From: [Leptolyngbya] sp. PCC 7376
GTDB lineage: Bacteria > Cyanobacteriota > Cyanobacteriia > Cyanobacteriales > MRBY01
Assembly (NCBI RefSeq): GCF_000316605.1
Contig: NC_019683.1
Location: 3,084,036 to 3,148,035 of the forward strand
DNA: 64,000 nucleotides
Direction of reading: 5' to 3'
Part shown: piece after piece, positions 55,195 to 63,586 of the stretch
Position numbering within the stretch: the stretch's first letter is position 1
Layout: each line of letters opens with the position of its first letter
Translations under genes and position numbers: made by a program
The notes under the pieces: generated by a model
Database searches by the model: none
What the model saw: only the letters and a program-made list of their open reading frames with translations
What the model was told of the DNA's origin: nothing

Positions 55195-56409
55195 ATGAAA
55201 CGTTTTTTCCGCTTCTTTCTGTATGTTAATCACCAGACAATTTACTACACTATCCGGCAGGCTTTAAGGCGTCGTTTAGTCGGATTGTCTTCCGAGATTG
55301 CCTTTAACGTGATGCTGTCGCTGTTTCCGATCATCATCATGATGTTGACAGCATTAGGGTTATTTACAGAACAGATTGATGACACAGTAATCCAGCTCGC
55401 GAGCTACTACCAAGAAGTGATTCCTCCCTCCATTTGGGATTTATTGAGAGAGTTTACTCAAGAGATTAGTGAGTCGCCGAGTAAGGGATTATTTTCAGTT
55501 AGTTTTATCGCGACAATTTGGGTCTCGTCAGGAGCATTGAGCGCGACAATGAATGCATTGGATGTGATCCATGAGATTCCGCCGAAGCAACGCCGCCCTT
55601 TCTGGAAAGCGAAGTTGATGTCGATTTTTATCACCATCGGAGCGATCGCCCTTTTAGCTTTTGCTTCTTTTCTTGTCCTGTTGGGGGATAGTATGGTCAA
55701 AATCGCCCTAGAGCTTGCAGCGCAACTCCCTTTCAACTCCACAGGCTTAAGTGTGTTAGTGATTTTGTGGCGATTAGTCAGCTTTCCGCTTGCTCTTAGT
55801 CTCGGTGCTGGAATTGTATCCATTCTCGTCAATATTTTGATGAGCCCCGCTGATCAGCGATACCCATTGCGCAAGCTCAAAAAAATGTCCATTGGCTTGG
55901 CGATTGGGATCTCGACCCTATTGCTTCTGTGCTTTCTGATTATCTTCATTCAGAACATCATTATTAACCTCAAAATTGACTACGACATCGCGTACCTAAT
56001 CGTGACAATTTGGCGATTTTTGAGTATGCCTGTTGCTCTTGGGATAGTCTCGATTGCGTTCGCGTTCATCTACAGCATGGGGTCAAGCCGGATGGTGAAA
56101 GGAATGCCAATTCTTCCAGGTGCGGTATTGGGAGCTATTTCCTGGGCAATTATTTCGTCGCTATTTCGAACTTATGTGCTGAATTTTGGTCGTTATAACT
56201 ACGTTTATGGCGCAGTGGGAACGGTCATTATTTTGATGTTGTGGCTTCAGCTCAGTGCGTTAGTCATGCTTATTGGTGATCAGTTGAATGTAGTGATTGG
56301 TGAGGCGATGTTGGCAGATACATTGAAACGCTCGAATAATACTGGCTCAATCGATAAATCTGGTGATACTAATGACTACAAAAATTCCCCTCTGCAAGAA
56401 GAAGCATAA
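55195..56409 (+). CDS. YihY/BrkB family membrane protein
   Basis: 404 residues from the ATG at 55195; the longer frame from 55090 adds 35 residues unlike the family. Six membrane helices. SSEIAFNVMLSLFPIIIMMLTALGLF, SISFIATIWVSSGALSATMNALD-like and LPGAVLGAISWAIISSLFRTYVLNF, NYVYGAVGTVIILMLWLQLSALVMLIGDQLN are diagnostic of the YihY (formerly RNase BN) family. Function uncertain; not a ribonuclease. A terminator overlaps the end of the gene. Convergent to metK. Confidence 0.9.
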   Translation: MKRFFRFFLYVNHQTIYYTIRQALRRRLVGLSSEIAFNVMLSLFPIIIMMLTALGLFTEQIDDTVIQLASYYQEVIPPSIWDLLREFTQEISESPSKGLFSVSFIATIWVSSGALSATMNALDVIHEIPPKQRRPFWKAKLMSIFITIGAIALLAFASFLVLLGDSMVKIALELAAQLPFNSTGLSVLVILWRLVSFPLALSLGAGIVSILVNILMSPADQRYPLRKLKKMSIGLAIGISTLLLLCFLIIFIQNIIINLKIDYDIAYLIVTIWRFLSMPVALGIVSIAFAFIYSMGSSRMVKGMPILPGAVLGAISWAIISSLFRTYVLNFGRYNYVYGAVGTVIILMLWLQLSALVMLIGDQLNVVIGEAMLADTLKRSNNTGSIDKSGDTNDYKNSPLQEEA

Positions 56410-56423
56410 GGGGAAATTTTTTT
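56381..56423 (+). terminator. Rho-independent terminator overlapping the yihY stop
   Basis: An AAAATTCCCCT arm at 56381-56391 pairs, with one mismatch, to AGGGGAAATTT at 56409-56419, followed by Ts. It includes the last codons of the gene. Confidence 0.65.
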
Positions 56424-56454
56424 AATCAATTCAATTGAGTCTGTTCAGGAGCAA

Positions 56455-56476
56455 AACTTAGGCGATCGCCTAAGTT
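56455..56476 (-). terminator. HIP1-centred palindrome at the metK stop, terminator-like
   Basis: A perfect 22-base palindrome centred on GGCGATCGCC (56461-56470) covers the metK TAG (56470-56472). On the minus strand it is followed by TTTT, so it could end metK transcripts. A fully self-complementary hairpin has no free loop, which reduces confidence. Confidence 0.5.
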
Positions 56477-57711
56477 GCGAATTCCTGCTTAAGAACATCA
56501 ACCTTATCGAGACGTTCCCAAGGTAAATCGAGATCATCCCGTCCGAAGTGGCCATAGGCCGCTACTTCTTGATAAAAACGACCATTGCGATCGCCAGGGA
56601 GATTGCGCAGATCAAACGCTTGGATAATGCCCGCAGGACGTAGTTCGAAATGCTTCTGGACTGCTGCGAGGAGATTTTCCTCATCCACTTTGCCCGTACC
56701 AAATGTTTCGACCAAGACACTGACGGGGCGAGCTACACCAATCGCGTAACTGACCTGAACCTCACACTTATCTGCGAGACCAGCTGCCACAATATTTTTC
56801 GCAACATAACGGCAAGCATAGGACGCACTACGGTCAACCTTTGTAGGGTCTTTTCCAGAGAACGCACCACCACCATGGCGAGAATAACCACCGTAGGTAT
56901 CAATAATGATTTTGCGACCTGTCAATCCACAATCCCCTTGAGGGCCACCGATCACAAACTTACCAGTCGGGTTCACCAAAAACTTGGTGTCTTCAGTCAA
57001 GCCTACAACCGCATCAGCAAAAATGGGCTCAACAACACTGGCCATAAGGTCAGCTTTGATTTTGGCTTGGACATCCTCATTATTTGTGAGTTCACCAATC
57101 GTTGCGGCGTGCTGTGTTGAAATCAAAATAGTGTCGATCGCCACAGGTTTACCATCTTCATAAGCAACCGTAACCTGTGTTTTGCCATCGGGACCCAGAT
57201 AACTTAGCTCACCACTTTTACGAACTTGACTGAGCTTCAGAGATAAACGATGTGCCAAACTAATCGGTAAAGGCATCAATTCCGGCGTTTCGTTGCAGGC
57301 AAAACCAAACATCAAACCCTGATCACCTGCACCAATCTGATCAAGCTGATCATCACTCAGCTTTTCGCGTTGCTCTTGGGCACTTGTAACACCCTGGGCA
57401 ATATCAGGCGACTGTTCATCAAGGGCAATTAATACCGAGCAACTGTTAGCCGAGAAACCATTATCAGCATTAGTGTAGCCAATCTCCGCAATTTTCTCGC
57501 GGGCAACCTTAATAAAGTTGATATTCGCTTGAGTTGTAATTTCACCCGTAACCACGACTAAACCCGTGTTTGTGACAACTTCTGCGGCAACACGGCTAGC
57601 AGGATCCTCTGCGAGCACAGCGTCGAGAATAGCATCTGAGATTTGATCACAGATTTTGTCGGGATGTCCTTCCGTGACTGATTCAGACGTAAAAAGATAA
57701 CGACGAGACAA
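56470..57711 (-). CDS. metK: S-adenosylmethionine synthetase
   Basis: Makes SAM from methionine and ATP; cytosolic tetramer. 413 residues. [24 protein letters not shown] at the N-terminus, [16 protein letters not shown], and the phosphate loop [17 protein letters not shown] are intact; [18 protein letters not shown] closes the third domain. The ATG at 57711 is standard. A palindrome covers its stop codon. An IS982 end lies about 137 bases upstream, close to its promoter. Confidence 0.97.
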   Translation of the reverse strand: MSRRYLFTSESVTEGHPDKICDQISDAILDAVLAEDPASRVAAEVVTNTGLVVVTGEITTQANINFIKVAREKIAEIGYTNADNGFSANSCSVLIALDEQSPDIAQGVTSAQEQREKLSDDQLDQIGAGDQGLMFGFACNETPELMPLPISLAHRLSLKLSQVRKSGELSYLGPDGKTQVTVAYEDGKPVAIDTILISTQHAATIGELTNNEDVQAKIKADLMASVVEPIFADAVVGLTEDTKFLVNPTGKFVIGGPQGDCGLTGRKIIIDTYGGYSRHGGGAFSGKDPTKVDRSASYACRYVAKNIVAAGLADKCEVQVSYAIGVARPVSVLVETFGTGKVDEENLLAAVQKHFELRPAGIIQAFDLRNLPGDRNGRFYQEVAAYGHFGRDDLDLPWERLDKVDVLKQEFAT

Positions 57712-58215
57712 TGTTGTTGATCCTCTTAAATATATAGATTTACATAGTAAAAGACGTAGTTCCCCATTCTATCTGCTCAAGTTCCGTCCTTTGAAAATGT
57801 CTCGAAATTCTCTGGATTCTTGTTCAAGTGGAAACTCGTTAATAAGGAACGTGAGTTCTGGATAAGGAAAAGAGACTCTAATTGAGTTGGAGAGAAGGTG
57901 TCTTAGGCTGATGACAAGAGGCAATCAAGCCACAGAGCAAATTGACGCAGAAGTTCGCTGGACTACGATGTCTAGAGTGCTCAATCTGAGAAATATTCTT
58001 CAGCTGGTCAATGACCGTCTCAATTAAAGCTCGCTTACGGGCAAGGATTTTGTCATGCCAAAGCATCAAGTGATTCTTCATATTGCGCCGAGGCTTAGCC
58101 ATCAACGTCACATTATGCTCTTCTTGTAAATGCTGTGCCAGAGGTTGAGAGATATAGCCTTTATCTGCAAAAACCTTGCCAAATAAATTCTGCAATATAG
58201 CAGCGAAGGAGAAGG

Positions 58216-58707
58216 TTAGGACATAGAACAGAAGGCTATTCTGATGGCATCGAACAAATCCTCAGTCTTCTTGATGAGCTTACTTACCTCCTTCTTTAAC
58301 CTCCCCCAAAACTTCTCTATCTTGTTCAGGTGTGGTGAGTAGGGTGGCAAAAATATCACTTCACATCCTGCCTTCGCCACCAATGTTTGTATTCTTTCCT
58401 TTGGATGAACACTGGCATTATCCAGAATAATAATTTGACCCGGAATCAACTCTGGCACTAAGCAATCCTCTACCCATTGGCAAACTAAGGCGCTGTTGGC
58501 ATAGCCCTCAAATACCATCGGTGCTATCTGCTCTCCCTCTCGCCATCCTCCAATCACGCTAACTCGTTCTGTACGATGACCTAACTTCTCTGCGATAAAC
58601 CTCTCTGACTTATGGCAGTAGCCATACCCATAATCTAAGGTATTATCAAATCCACTTTCATCGATATATACGAGTCGTTCTTGGCCATACTGCTTCAGTT
58701 GTGCCAC
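58216..58707 (-). CDS. IS630 transposase, catalytic DDE frame (orfB)
   Basis: 163 residues from the first internal start; by frameshift it joins orfA upstream of 58754. DDE motifs: [19 protein letters not shown] and [17 protein letters not shown]. All three acidic residues are present, so the fused protein could be active. Ends at 58216, 18 bases inside the left terminal repeat. Confidence 0.85.
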   Translation of the reverse strand: MAQLKQYGQERLVYIDESGFDNTLDYGYGYCHKSERFIAEKLGHRTERVSVIGGWREGEQIAPMVFEGYANSALVCQWVEDCLVPELIPGQIIILDNASVHPKERIQTLVAKAGCEVIFLPPYSPHLNKIEKFWGRLKKEVSKLIKKTEDLFDAIRIAFCSMS

Positions 58708-58718
58708 AAATGCTTTTT

Positions 58719-59087
58719 CTAATTCTTTATCTCTCTCTTGATATCGATAGGTCTTTTTTTTCGAGTAAATTCAATTTTCCGTAGAGCTTCACGTCTGGAT
58801 GCATCACTAATAGACTCTGGCCATTTCTCCGCCATTTCCTTCTGGGTTAGATGCCCATATTCCTCTGCAAAAGCACGAAAAGCATCTAGATCATTAATCT
58901 TCGGTTGAGGGCCTCGACGGTAATCTGTCTTCGGAGCGACTGAACCGATTTTCTCTCGTCGTTTCAGCCACAGGTCTAGCGTATTTCGGCTAATACCAAA
59001 GAAGCGACAGATATCACTTTTTCGTTCACCTTTATCGAAGGCGGCAACAGCTTTTAGGCGTAAATCAAGACTATGGGGAGCAGGCAT
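58719..59087 (-). CDS. IS630 transposase, N-terminal frame (orfA)
   Basis: 122 residues from the ATG at 59087: MPAPHSLDLRLKAVAAFDKGERKSDI, an HTH (ICRFFGISRNTLDLWLKRRE) and a second HTH-like region to REALRKIEFTRKK. The frame ends shortly after an A8 run (T8 on the plus strand at 58754-58761). A -1 slip on that run moves ribosomes into KTYRYQERDKELEKAF and then into the catalytic frame. DNA-binding half of the transposase. Confidence 0.85.
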   Translation of the reverse strand: MPAPHSLDLRLKAVAAFDKGERKSDICRFFGISRNTLDLWLKRREKIGSVAPKTDYRRGPQPKINDLDAFRAFAEEYGHLTQKEMAEKWPESISDASRREALRKIEFTRKKRPIDIKREIKN

Positions 59088-59518
59088 GGCATCTATGTTT
59101 ATTGCTTCTATCCTATTCTGTCTTAACCCACTCCTTGCCTGCTATAATGTTGAAGGCATCCACTCCACAAAACGTTGGTAACTCACGGCTCTGGGAAAGG
59201 CTCCTCGCCAGTGATGACGCACATTGATGAGATAGAAATACTTGAAGTGACGATAGTGAGATTGATGAAATGCAATCAATATCGTCATTATCTCGCTGAG
59301 ACTAAGGCTTCTAGGGCGACGTCGCCGCCGTTGTTTCGAGGCCAGTAATTGTTGTTGCCATTGAGGTTCAAAGACTTGGCAGAAATCATCAATGGAACAA
59401 AACAAAGATTCTAGACTGGTCATGAGAGAAAGTGGTGGATTGCTTATCAACTTCCACAATATGCACTTTCTCCTTTTTCTTCCTTATCCCGAACTCACGT
59501 TAAAGCGTCTAAACTAAG

Positions 59519-59598
59519 CATAGGAGAAAGCTGTGGATTGGTTTCAAATTCCACGATATGAGCTTTCTTCTTTTCTTTCCTTATCCAGAACTCACGTT
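59519..59598. repeat. Relic of a second IS982 right end
   Basis: The stretch repeats the preceding IS982 end (about 59420-59501) with substitutions: CATAGGAGAAAGC, TGTGGATTGG, TTCCAC, and the terminal repeat at 59579-59598. Reversed, that repeat is identical over 20 bases to the left IS982 end at 57848. Seventeen unrelated bases (59502-59518) separate the two copies. Confidence 0.75.
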
Positions 59599-59643
59599 AT
59601 TTAAGGTCGCGGCTTCCGAAAATTTTTAGTCACCGCGACAAGC

Positions 59644-60324
59644 TTAATGTAAACCAGTATTATTACGATGATTTTTCTTCAATCGTTCTAGCTCTAACTC
59701 GATTTCATCAGGAGTAACTGGTACAGCTTTTTTCTGAGTAGATGCTTTTTGTTGGGGTGATTGAGATGATGTTTGTTTTTTTTCTGCTGGTGGTTGGGAT
59801 GTTTTTTGTGAGCGTCTAATATTTTTTGTTCCGGCAATGGGAAACCGAATTAAATGTTCGAGATGGTAGAGGTAAAGGGCGATCGCCGTATAAATAATCA
59901 GACAAGACAATAAAAATTCGTCTTCGTCAATGTAGTCAATGTATCCTGTGTATTGCTCATAGATGGGGTCAAATCCGACTGCCACAAATGTGGGTACTAC
60001 AAATAAAAATGTTGTTAGGGTACAGGCAAAAATTGCGACCATCCAACCATAAATACCTTCCCATAAGCTGTGAATCACTTTTGGCTTGGGAACGCCTTTG
60101 AGCTGGTGTAGAATATTCTGAAAAATCCAGTGCAAGGCCGTCATCATTACGACGGGAATGAGAAGGAAAGAAACGAGGCCAAATGGACTCAGAAAGAGGA
60201 TCGGGAACAAGTTATCTAGATCGCTGCTACCAATGATTAGTTGAGTAGCCACGGCGATCGCCGAAAGCTGAAAAAGTGTTCTGATAAATGCAATTGGGTA
60301 TGGGAGATAGGGTGGCCATTGCAT
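59644..60324 (-). CDS. Hypothetical four-helix membrane protein
   Basis: 226 residues. Four hydrophobic segments (about 8-30, 37-68, 92-118 and 135-155), then a basic, Gln/Ser/Lys-rich cytosolic tail (QKTSQPPAEKKQTSSQSPQQ) ending in a helix. The arrangement resembles a Yip1-type membrane protein, but I cannot confirm the family. The ATG at 60324 is the first start. The gene lies beside the insertion-sequence cluster and 65 bases downstream of galE on the same strand, so co-transcription is possible. Confidence 0.72.
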   Translation of the reverse strand: MQWPPYLPYPIAFIRTLFQLSAIAVATQLIIGSSDLDNLFPILFLSPFGLVSFLLIPVVMMTALHWIFQNILHQLKGVPKPKVIHSLWEGIYGWMVAIFACTLTTFLFVVPTFVAVGFDPIYEQYTGYIDYIDEDEFLLSCLIIYTAIALYLYHLEHLIRFPIAGTKNIRRSQKTSQPPAEKKQTSSQSPQQKASTQKKAVPVTPDEIELELERLKKNHRNNTGLH

Positions 60325-60388
60325 AAGAAACTTGCCTGTAGAGATAAGGCAAAATAATCACTTTCCCGCTAATCATAACTGAATTGAG

Positions 60389-61390
60389 TTAGGCTTGGTG
60401 TCGTTTTTGGTGCCATTGCCATGCATGGGTCAAAATCGTCTTAAGATCCGCGTATTTGGGTTGCCAGCACAGAAGCTTGCGCGCTTTCTCGCTACTACCC
60501 ACGAGAGCTGGGGGATCTCCTTCTCGACGATCGGCGGCGATCGCCTTAATCTGTTTCCCTGTGACTTCCCGCGCGGCTTCGATGACCTCTTTTACTGAAA
60601 ATCCATTGCCATTGCCGAGGTTGAAGGCATCGGTTTTGCCGCCATTGAGGAGATATTCAATACCGAGCACATGAGCATCGGCTAGGTCATTGACGTGAAT
60701 ATAATCTCGCACGCAGGTGCCGTCGGGGGTTGGATAGTCTGTGCCAAACATAGAAATACTTTCCCGTTTACCCAGAGCTGTCATGAGCACTAATGGAATG
60801 AGATGAGTTTCTGGATCGTGATCTTCGCCAAGTCGTCCTTGAGGATCTGCACCAGCGGCATTGAAATATCGGAACATGACGGAGCGAAAATCATAGGCTT
60901 TGTCGAAATCCTTGAGGACATGCTCCACCATTAATTTGCTCATGCCATAAGGATTAATGGGATTTTGGGGATGATCTTCTGGGATGGGAATAGTTTGGGG
61001 TTCACCGTAGGTCGCACAAGTGGAGGAGAAAACAAATGATTTAATGCCTGCGGCCACCATTGCTTCGAGGAGGGTAAAAGTGCCAATAAAATTATTGCGA
61101 TAGTACTTATCCGGTTGAGTAACGGATTCACCGACATAGGTATAGGCGGCGAAGTGCATTACTGCATCGATACTATACTCGCGAAAAATCTTGTCTAATA
61201 AAGGGCGATCGCCAGTGTCACCGACAATCAACTTTACGTTGAGAACTGAATCAACTAAATCTTGATGACCATAAACCAAATTATCGAGAATAATGACCTT
61301 ATAGCCTTGCTGCTGCAGGCTTAGCACTGCATGGGAGCCGATATAACCAGCGCCACCACTCACTAAAATCGTTTTTTGGGAATTTGCCAT
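60389..61390 (-). CDS. galE: UDP-glucose 4-epimerase
   Basis: 333 residues from the ATG at 61390; a longer frame from 61474 overlaps the next gene and lacks family similarity. NAD-binding VSGGAGYIGSHAVLSL, catalytic SSTCATYG and Tyr/Lys in NPYGMSKLMVEHVLKD, and substrate-binding RYFNAAGADPQGRLGEDHDPETHLIPLVL. It interconverts UDP-glucose and UDP-galactose for glycolipids and polysaccharides. It is transcribed in the same direction as the following membrane protein. Confidence 0.94.
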   Translation of the reverse strand: MANSQKTILVSGGAGYIGSHAVLSLQQQGYKVIILDNLVYGHQDLVDSVLNVKLIVGDTGDRPLLDKIFREYSIDAVMHFAAYTYVGESVTQPDKYYRNNFIGTFTLLEAMVAAGIKSFVFSSTCATYGEPQTIPIPEDHPQNPINPYGMSKLMVEHVLKDFDKAYDFRSVMFRYFNAAGADPQGRLGEDHDPETHLIPLVLMTALGKRESISMFGTDYPTPDGTCVRDYIHVNDLADAHVLGIEYLLNGGKTDAFNLGNGNGFSVKEVIEAAREVTGKQIKAIAADRREGDPPALVGSSEKARKLLCWQPKYADLKTILTHAWQWHQKRHQA

Positions 61391-61451
61391 CAACTTTATG
61401 CTTAGACCACTAGCATCACGAAACTGTCCAGCATAAGAGTATCTGAAAATC

Positions 61452-61802
61452 TCAAATTTTTGAGACTTTACCATGGAGCCAATTAACGAGGAGTTTGGGG
61501 CAGTTTTTCATAAACCAACGCCAAGCGACAAGACGAAAGACCGGTTTCGAGAGCCGGGCGATAGATTTCATGATGCCGTTGAGGGGGCGTGTGCGGACCT
61601 TTTTGTTGATGAGGTTAACGGAGCCAATATCGTAGAGACAATCCAAAATTAATTTGACAGTAGTCTCTTCCCGCAAAAACATTGTCTCAATTAACAAAAA
61701 CAAATCTTGTAAGCGTTTTTCTTCTGCCTGTAACTCTTCGGCAGTTTTTGCTAAAGGGCCTGAAGCATCTTCAGATTTGACGGTAATGGGAGCTTTAGAC
61801 AT
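61452..61802 (-). CDS. Hypothetical protein, cyanobacterial type
   Basis: 116 residues, soluble and helical. The core EEKRLQDLFLLIETMFLREETTVKLILDCLYDIGSVNLINKKV and the basic C-terminus (SKPVFRLVAWRWFMKNCPKLLVNWLHGKV) suggest a membrane-associated or partner-binding helix bundle. The family is not named with confidence, but the sequence has the look of a conserved cyanobacterial protein. It starts at ATG 61802; galE begins 61 bases after its stop, so the two probably share a transcript. Confidence 0.72.
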   Translation of the reverse strand: MSKAPITVKSEDASGPLAKTAEELQAEEKRLQDLFLLIETMFLREETTVKLILDCLYDIGSVNLINKKVRTRPLNGIMKSIARLSKPVFRLVAWRWFMKNCPKLLVNWLHGKVSKI

Positions 61803-61938
61803 GTGGATTAGAAAAACGTTGCCATAAAAACATCATAGAAGTAGTTCGTGAGCAAAGGTACTGCAAAACATGACTCCCCAGCGTGATATTCTGAAAATCA
61901 TTGTTTTGTCTTGTTCTTTTTCCATAAAAAAACTGTCT

Positions 61939-62520
61939 ATGTCTTCGCCTTCTTTTGATTCCGGACGGGAGCTTGATGCTCAGGAAATTGTGACCTTGAC
62001 CGACTCCACTGGGCGATCGCTAGATTGTTATGTCGAGAATGAAGTCGCCAGCGATGGAGTGGACTATGTTTTACTGCAACCTGTTGATTTACCCATTGTA
62101 ATTTTGGCTTGGGATGACGATGAAGAGGATGCAGAAATCCCAGAAACTGAGATGGTGGAAGATCCAGAAGAGTTAGCTGAGATTTTCCTTGATGCAAAAG
62201 CAGTTCTGAGTGAGCGAGAATTGACTCTCAAAGATACGGCTTATGTGATGACAATCAGTGGTGAAATTCCTCCTTTGCAGGAAGAAGATATTTTATCCCT
62301 CGAGATTGAAGATGATGAAGAGTCTCGCCTCGAACCAGAAGAATTACAACTGCTGACAGATTTTTACCATTTAGAGCAGCACTATAGTATTTATACGCCG
62401 ATTGATCCCTATCTCTTTTTTGCCCACACTACTGCGAATGACGAGTTAGAGATGCTTGATCTCAGTGACCCCAAGGTAAAGAACTTGGTTGATCTTTTAA
62501 TTATTCAAGATGACGAATAA
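61939..62520 (+). CDS. DUF3727 family protein
   Basis: 193 residues from the ATG at 61939 (an ATG at 61870 adds 23 less typical residues). VTLTDSTGRSLDCYVENEVASDG, DYVLLQPVDLPIVILAWDDDEEDAE, then LSERELTLKDTAYVMTISGEIPP and FYHLEQHYSIYTPIDPYLFFA match DUF3727, a family of cyanobacteria and plants. Very acidic. Function unknown. The mltG start overlaps its end by 11 bases; DUF3727 upstream of mltG is a common cyanobacterial arrangement as I recall. Confidence 0.87.
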   Translation: MSSPSFDSGRELDAQEIVTLTDSTGRSLDCYVENEVASDGVDYVLLQPVDLPIVILAWDDDEEDAEIPETEMVEDPEELAEIFLDAKAVLSERELTLKDTAYVMTISGEIPPLQEEDILSLEIEDDEESRLEPEELQLLTDFYHLEQHYSIYTPIDPYLFFAHTTANDELEMLDLSDPKVKNLVDLLIIQDDE

Positions 62521-63586
62521 AATGCCCCCGAAAACAACCCCAGTCCGTCGTCGCCGTCGCCGCGTTCCATGGTTTTTCTTTTGGTTAATTGTGGTGACTG
62601 GTGTGAGTTTTTGGCAGAGTTGGGCTTGGTGGCGCTGGAGTATTTCACCGACCACTGCTCTAGATAAGTCTGTACAATTACAGATTCCGCAGGGGACTTC
62701 ATCTCAAAAAATTGGTCAGAATCTAGAGAGTCTCGGTCTCATTCGCTCACAAAAAGCATGGAAGATCTGGTCACTATGGTTAAGGTTTTCGCAGCAGGGT
62801 GGCAGTTTTAAGGCTGGTACTTATCTGCTCGATTTTAATGATGATTTGCCGGCGATCGCCGCAACGATTTGGCAGGGAAACGTAGTACAGACGAGTATCA
62901 CTATTCCTGAAGGGTGGTCATTGCAACAGATGGCTGAATACTTCGAAGGTGAAGGTTTATTTGCTGCCGAAGATTTTCTTGCCGCCACCAAACAAATTCC
63001 CCGTGATCAGTTTGGATGGCTCCCTCCAAATATCCCCTATTTAGAAGGATTTCTGTATCCTGACACATATTTTCTCAATAAAGACGATCCAGAACCCCAA
63101 GCGATTATCGAACAAATGCTGACTCGCTTTGAAGAGGTGGCTTTGCCGCTCTATAACAACGCAGATGTTCCTCTCGATTTATCTTTGAATGAATGGGTCA
63201 CCCTGGCTAGTATTGTTGAGAAAGAAGCGGTAGTGGCTGATGAACGCACGACTATTTCCGGCGTTTTTGCGAATCGTCTCCAACGGGGTATGAAACTCGA
63301 AACGGATCCGACAGTTGAATATGCTCTCAATATTCGTCAGACTAAAGAGCAACCTTTAACCTTTGAACAAATTAAGGTTGATTCTCCCTACAATACTTAT
63401 CGCTATACGGGCTTGCCCCCCACGGCGATCGCCGCACCAGGTTTAGCCAGTCTCAAAGCAACCCTCGAACCAGCTGCCACAGATTATTTATTTTTTGTTG
63501 CACGGTATGATGGCACCCATGTTTTCAGCAAAACCCTCGCTGAACATGAGTCTGCAACTAAAGAAATTCGTGCTTCTATTCCTTAG
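62510..63586 (+). CDS. mltG: Endolytic murein transglycosylase MltG
   Basis: 358 residues from the ATG at 62510 (ATG at 62522 is an alternative). An arginine-rich start, one membrane helix (about 20-36), a LysM-like part (LQIPQGTSSQKIGQNLESLGLI) and the YceG domain: WLPPNIPYLEGFLYPDTYFL, the catalytic Glu block LASIVEKEAVV, KLETDPTVEYAL and SPYNTYRYTGLPPTAIAAPGLASL. It cuts nascent glycan strands at the membrane to end their growth. Coupled translation with DUF3727 is likely from the 11-base overlap. Confidence 0.94.
   Translation: MTNKMPPKTTPVRRRRRRVPWFFFWLIVVTGVSFWQSWAWWRWSISPTTALDKSVQLQIPQGTSSQKIGQNLESLGLIRSQKAWKIWSLWLRFSQQGGSFKAGTYLLDFNDDLPAIAATIWQGNVVQTSITIPEGWSLQQMAEYFEGEGLFAAEDFLAATKQIPRDQFGWLPPNIPYLEGFLYPDTYFLNKDDPEPQAIIEQMLTRFEEVALPLYNNADVPLDLSLNEWVTLASIVEKEAVVADERTTISGVFANRLQRGMKLETDPTVEYALNIRQTKEQPLTFEQIKVDSPYNTYRYTGLPPTAIAAPGLASLKATLEPAATDYLFFVARYDGTHVFSKTLAEHESATKEIRASIP

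Larger units (their letters stand above)
58198..59144 (-). mobile_element. IS630-family (ISY100/Tc1-mariner-like) insertion sequence
   Basis: 947 bases by my count, flanked by TA duplications (58196-58197 and 59145-59146), the IS630 target. Imperfect terminal inverted repeats: the left end begins TAGCAGCGAAGGAGAAGG and the right end, reversed, TAGCAGGCAAGGAGTGGG; similarity continues for about 28 bases. It carries two overlapping-frame transposase ORFs. It resembles ISY100 of Synechocystis in size and protein blocks, from memory. Confidence 0.88.
57878..59423 (-). pseudogene. IS982 transposase, broken into N- and C-terminal parts
   Basis: The N-terminal part runs from the ATG at 59423 ([19 protein letters not shown]) to about 59145 ([10 protein letters not shown]); the C-terminal part from 58195 to 57878 ([60 protein letters not shown]). 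IS982 transposases are near 290 residues; only about 200 remain even after the IS630 is removed. The missing middle holds the first catalytic Asp block (IDSTSLKVC region in relatives). Non-functional. Confidence 0.85.
57848..59501 (-). mobile_element. IS982-family element, defective, interrupted by an IS630 copy
   Basis: Terminal inverted repeats: AACGTGAGTTCTGGATAAGG at 57848-57867 and, reversed, a copy with one mismatch at 59482-59501. Between them lie the two ends of an IS982 transposase on the minus strand, separated by an IS630 element (58198-59144). Joined at the TA, the frame is kept, but roughly 90-100 residues of the transposase core are missing, so the copy cannot move by itself. 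No clear target duplication at the flanks. Confidence 0.85.

Noticed and set aside
61391-61474. Longer N-terminus for galE
   Set aside because: It would overlap the preceding gene, and the family starts directly at the NAD-binding motif.
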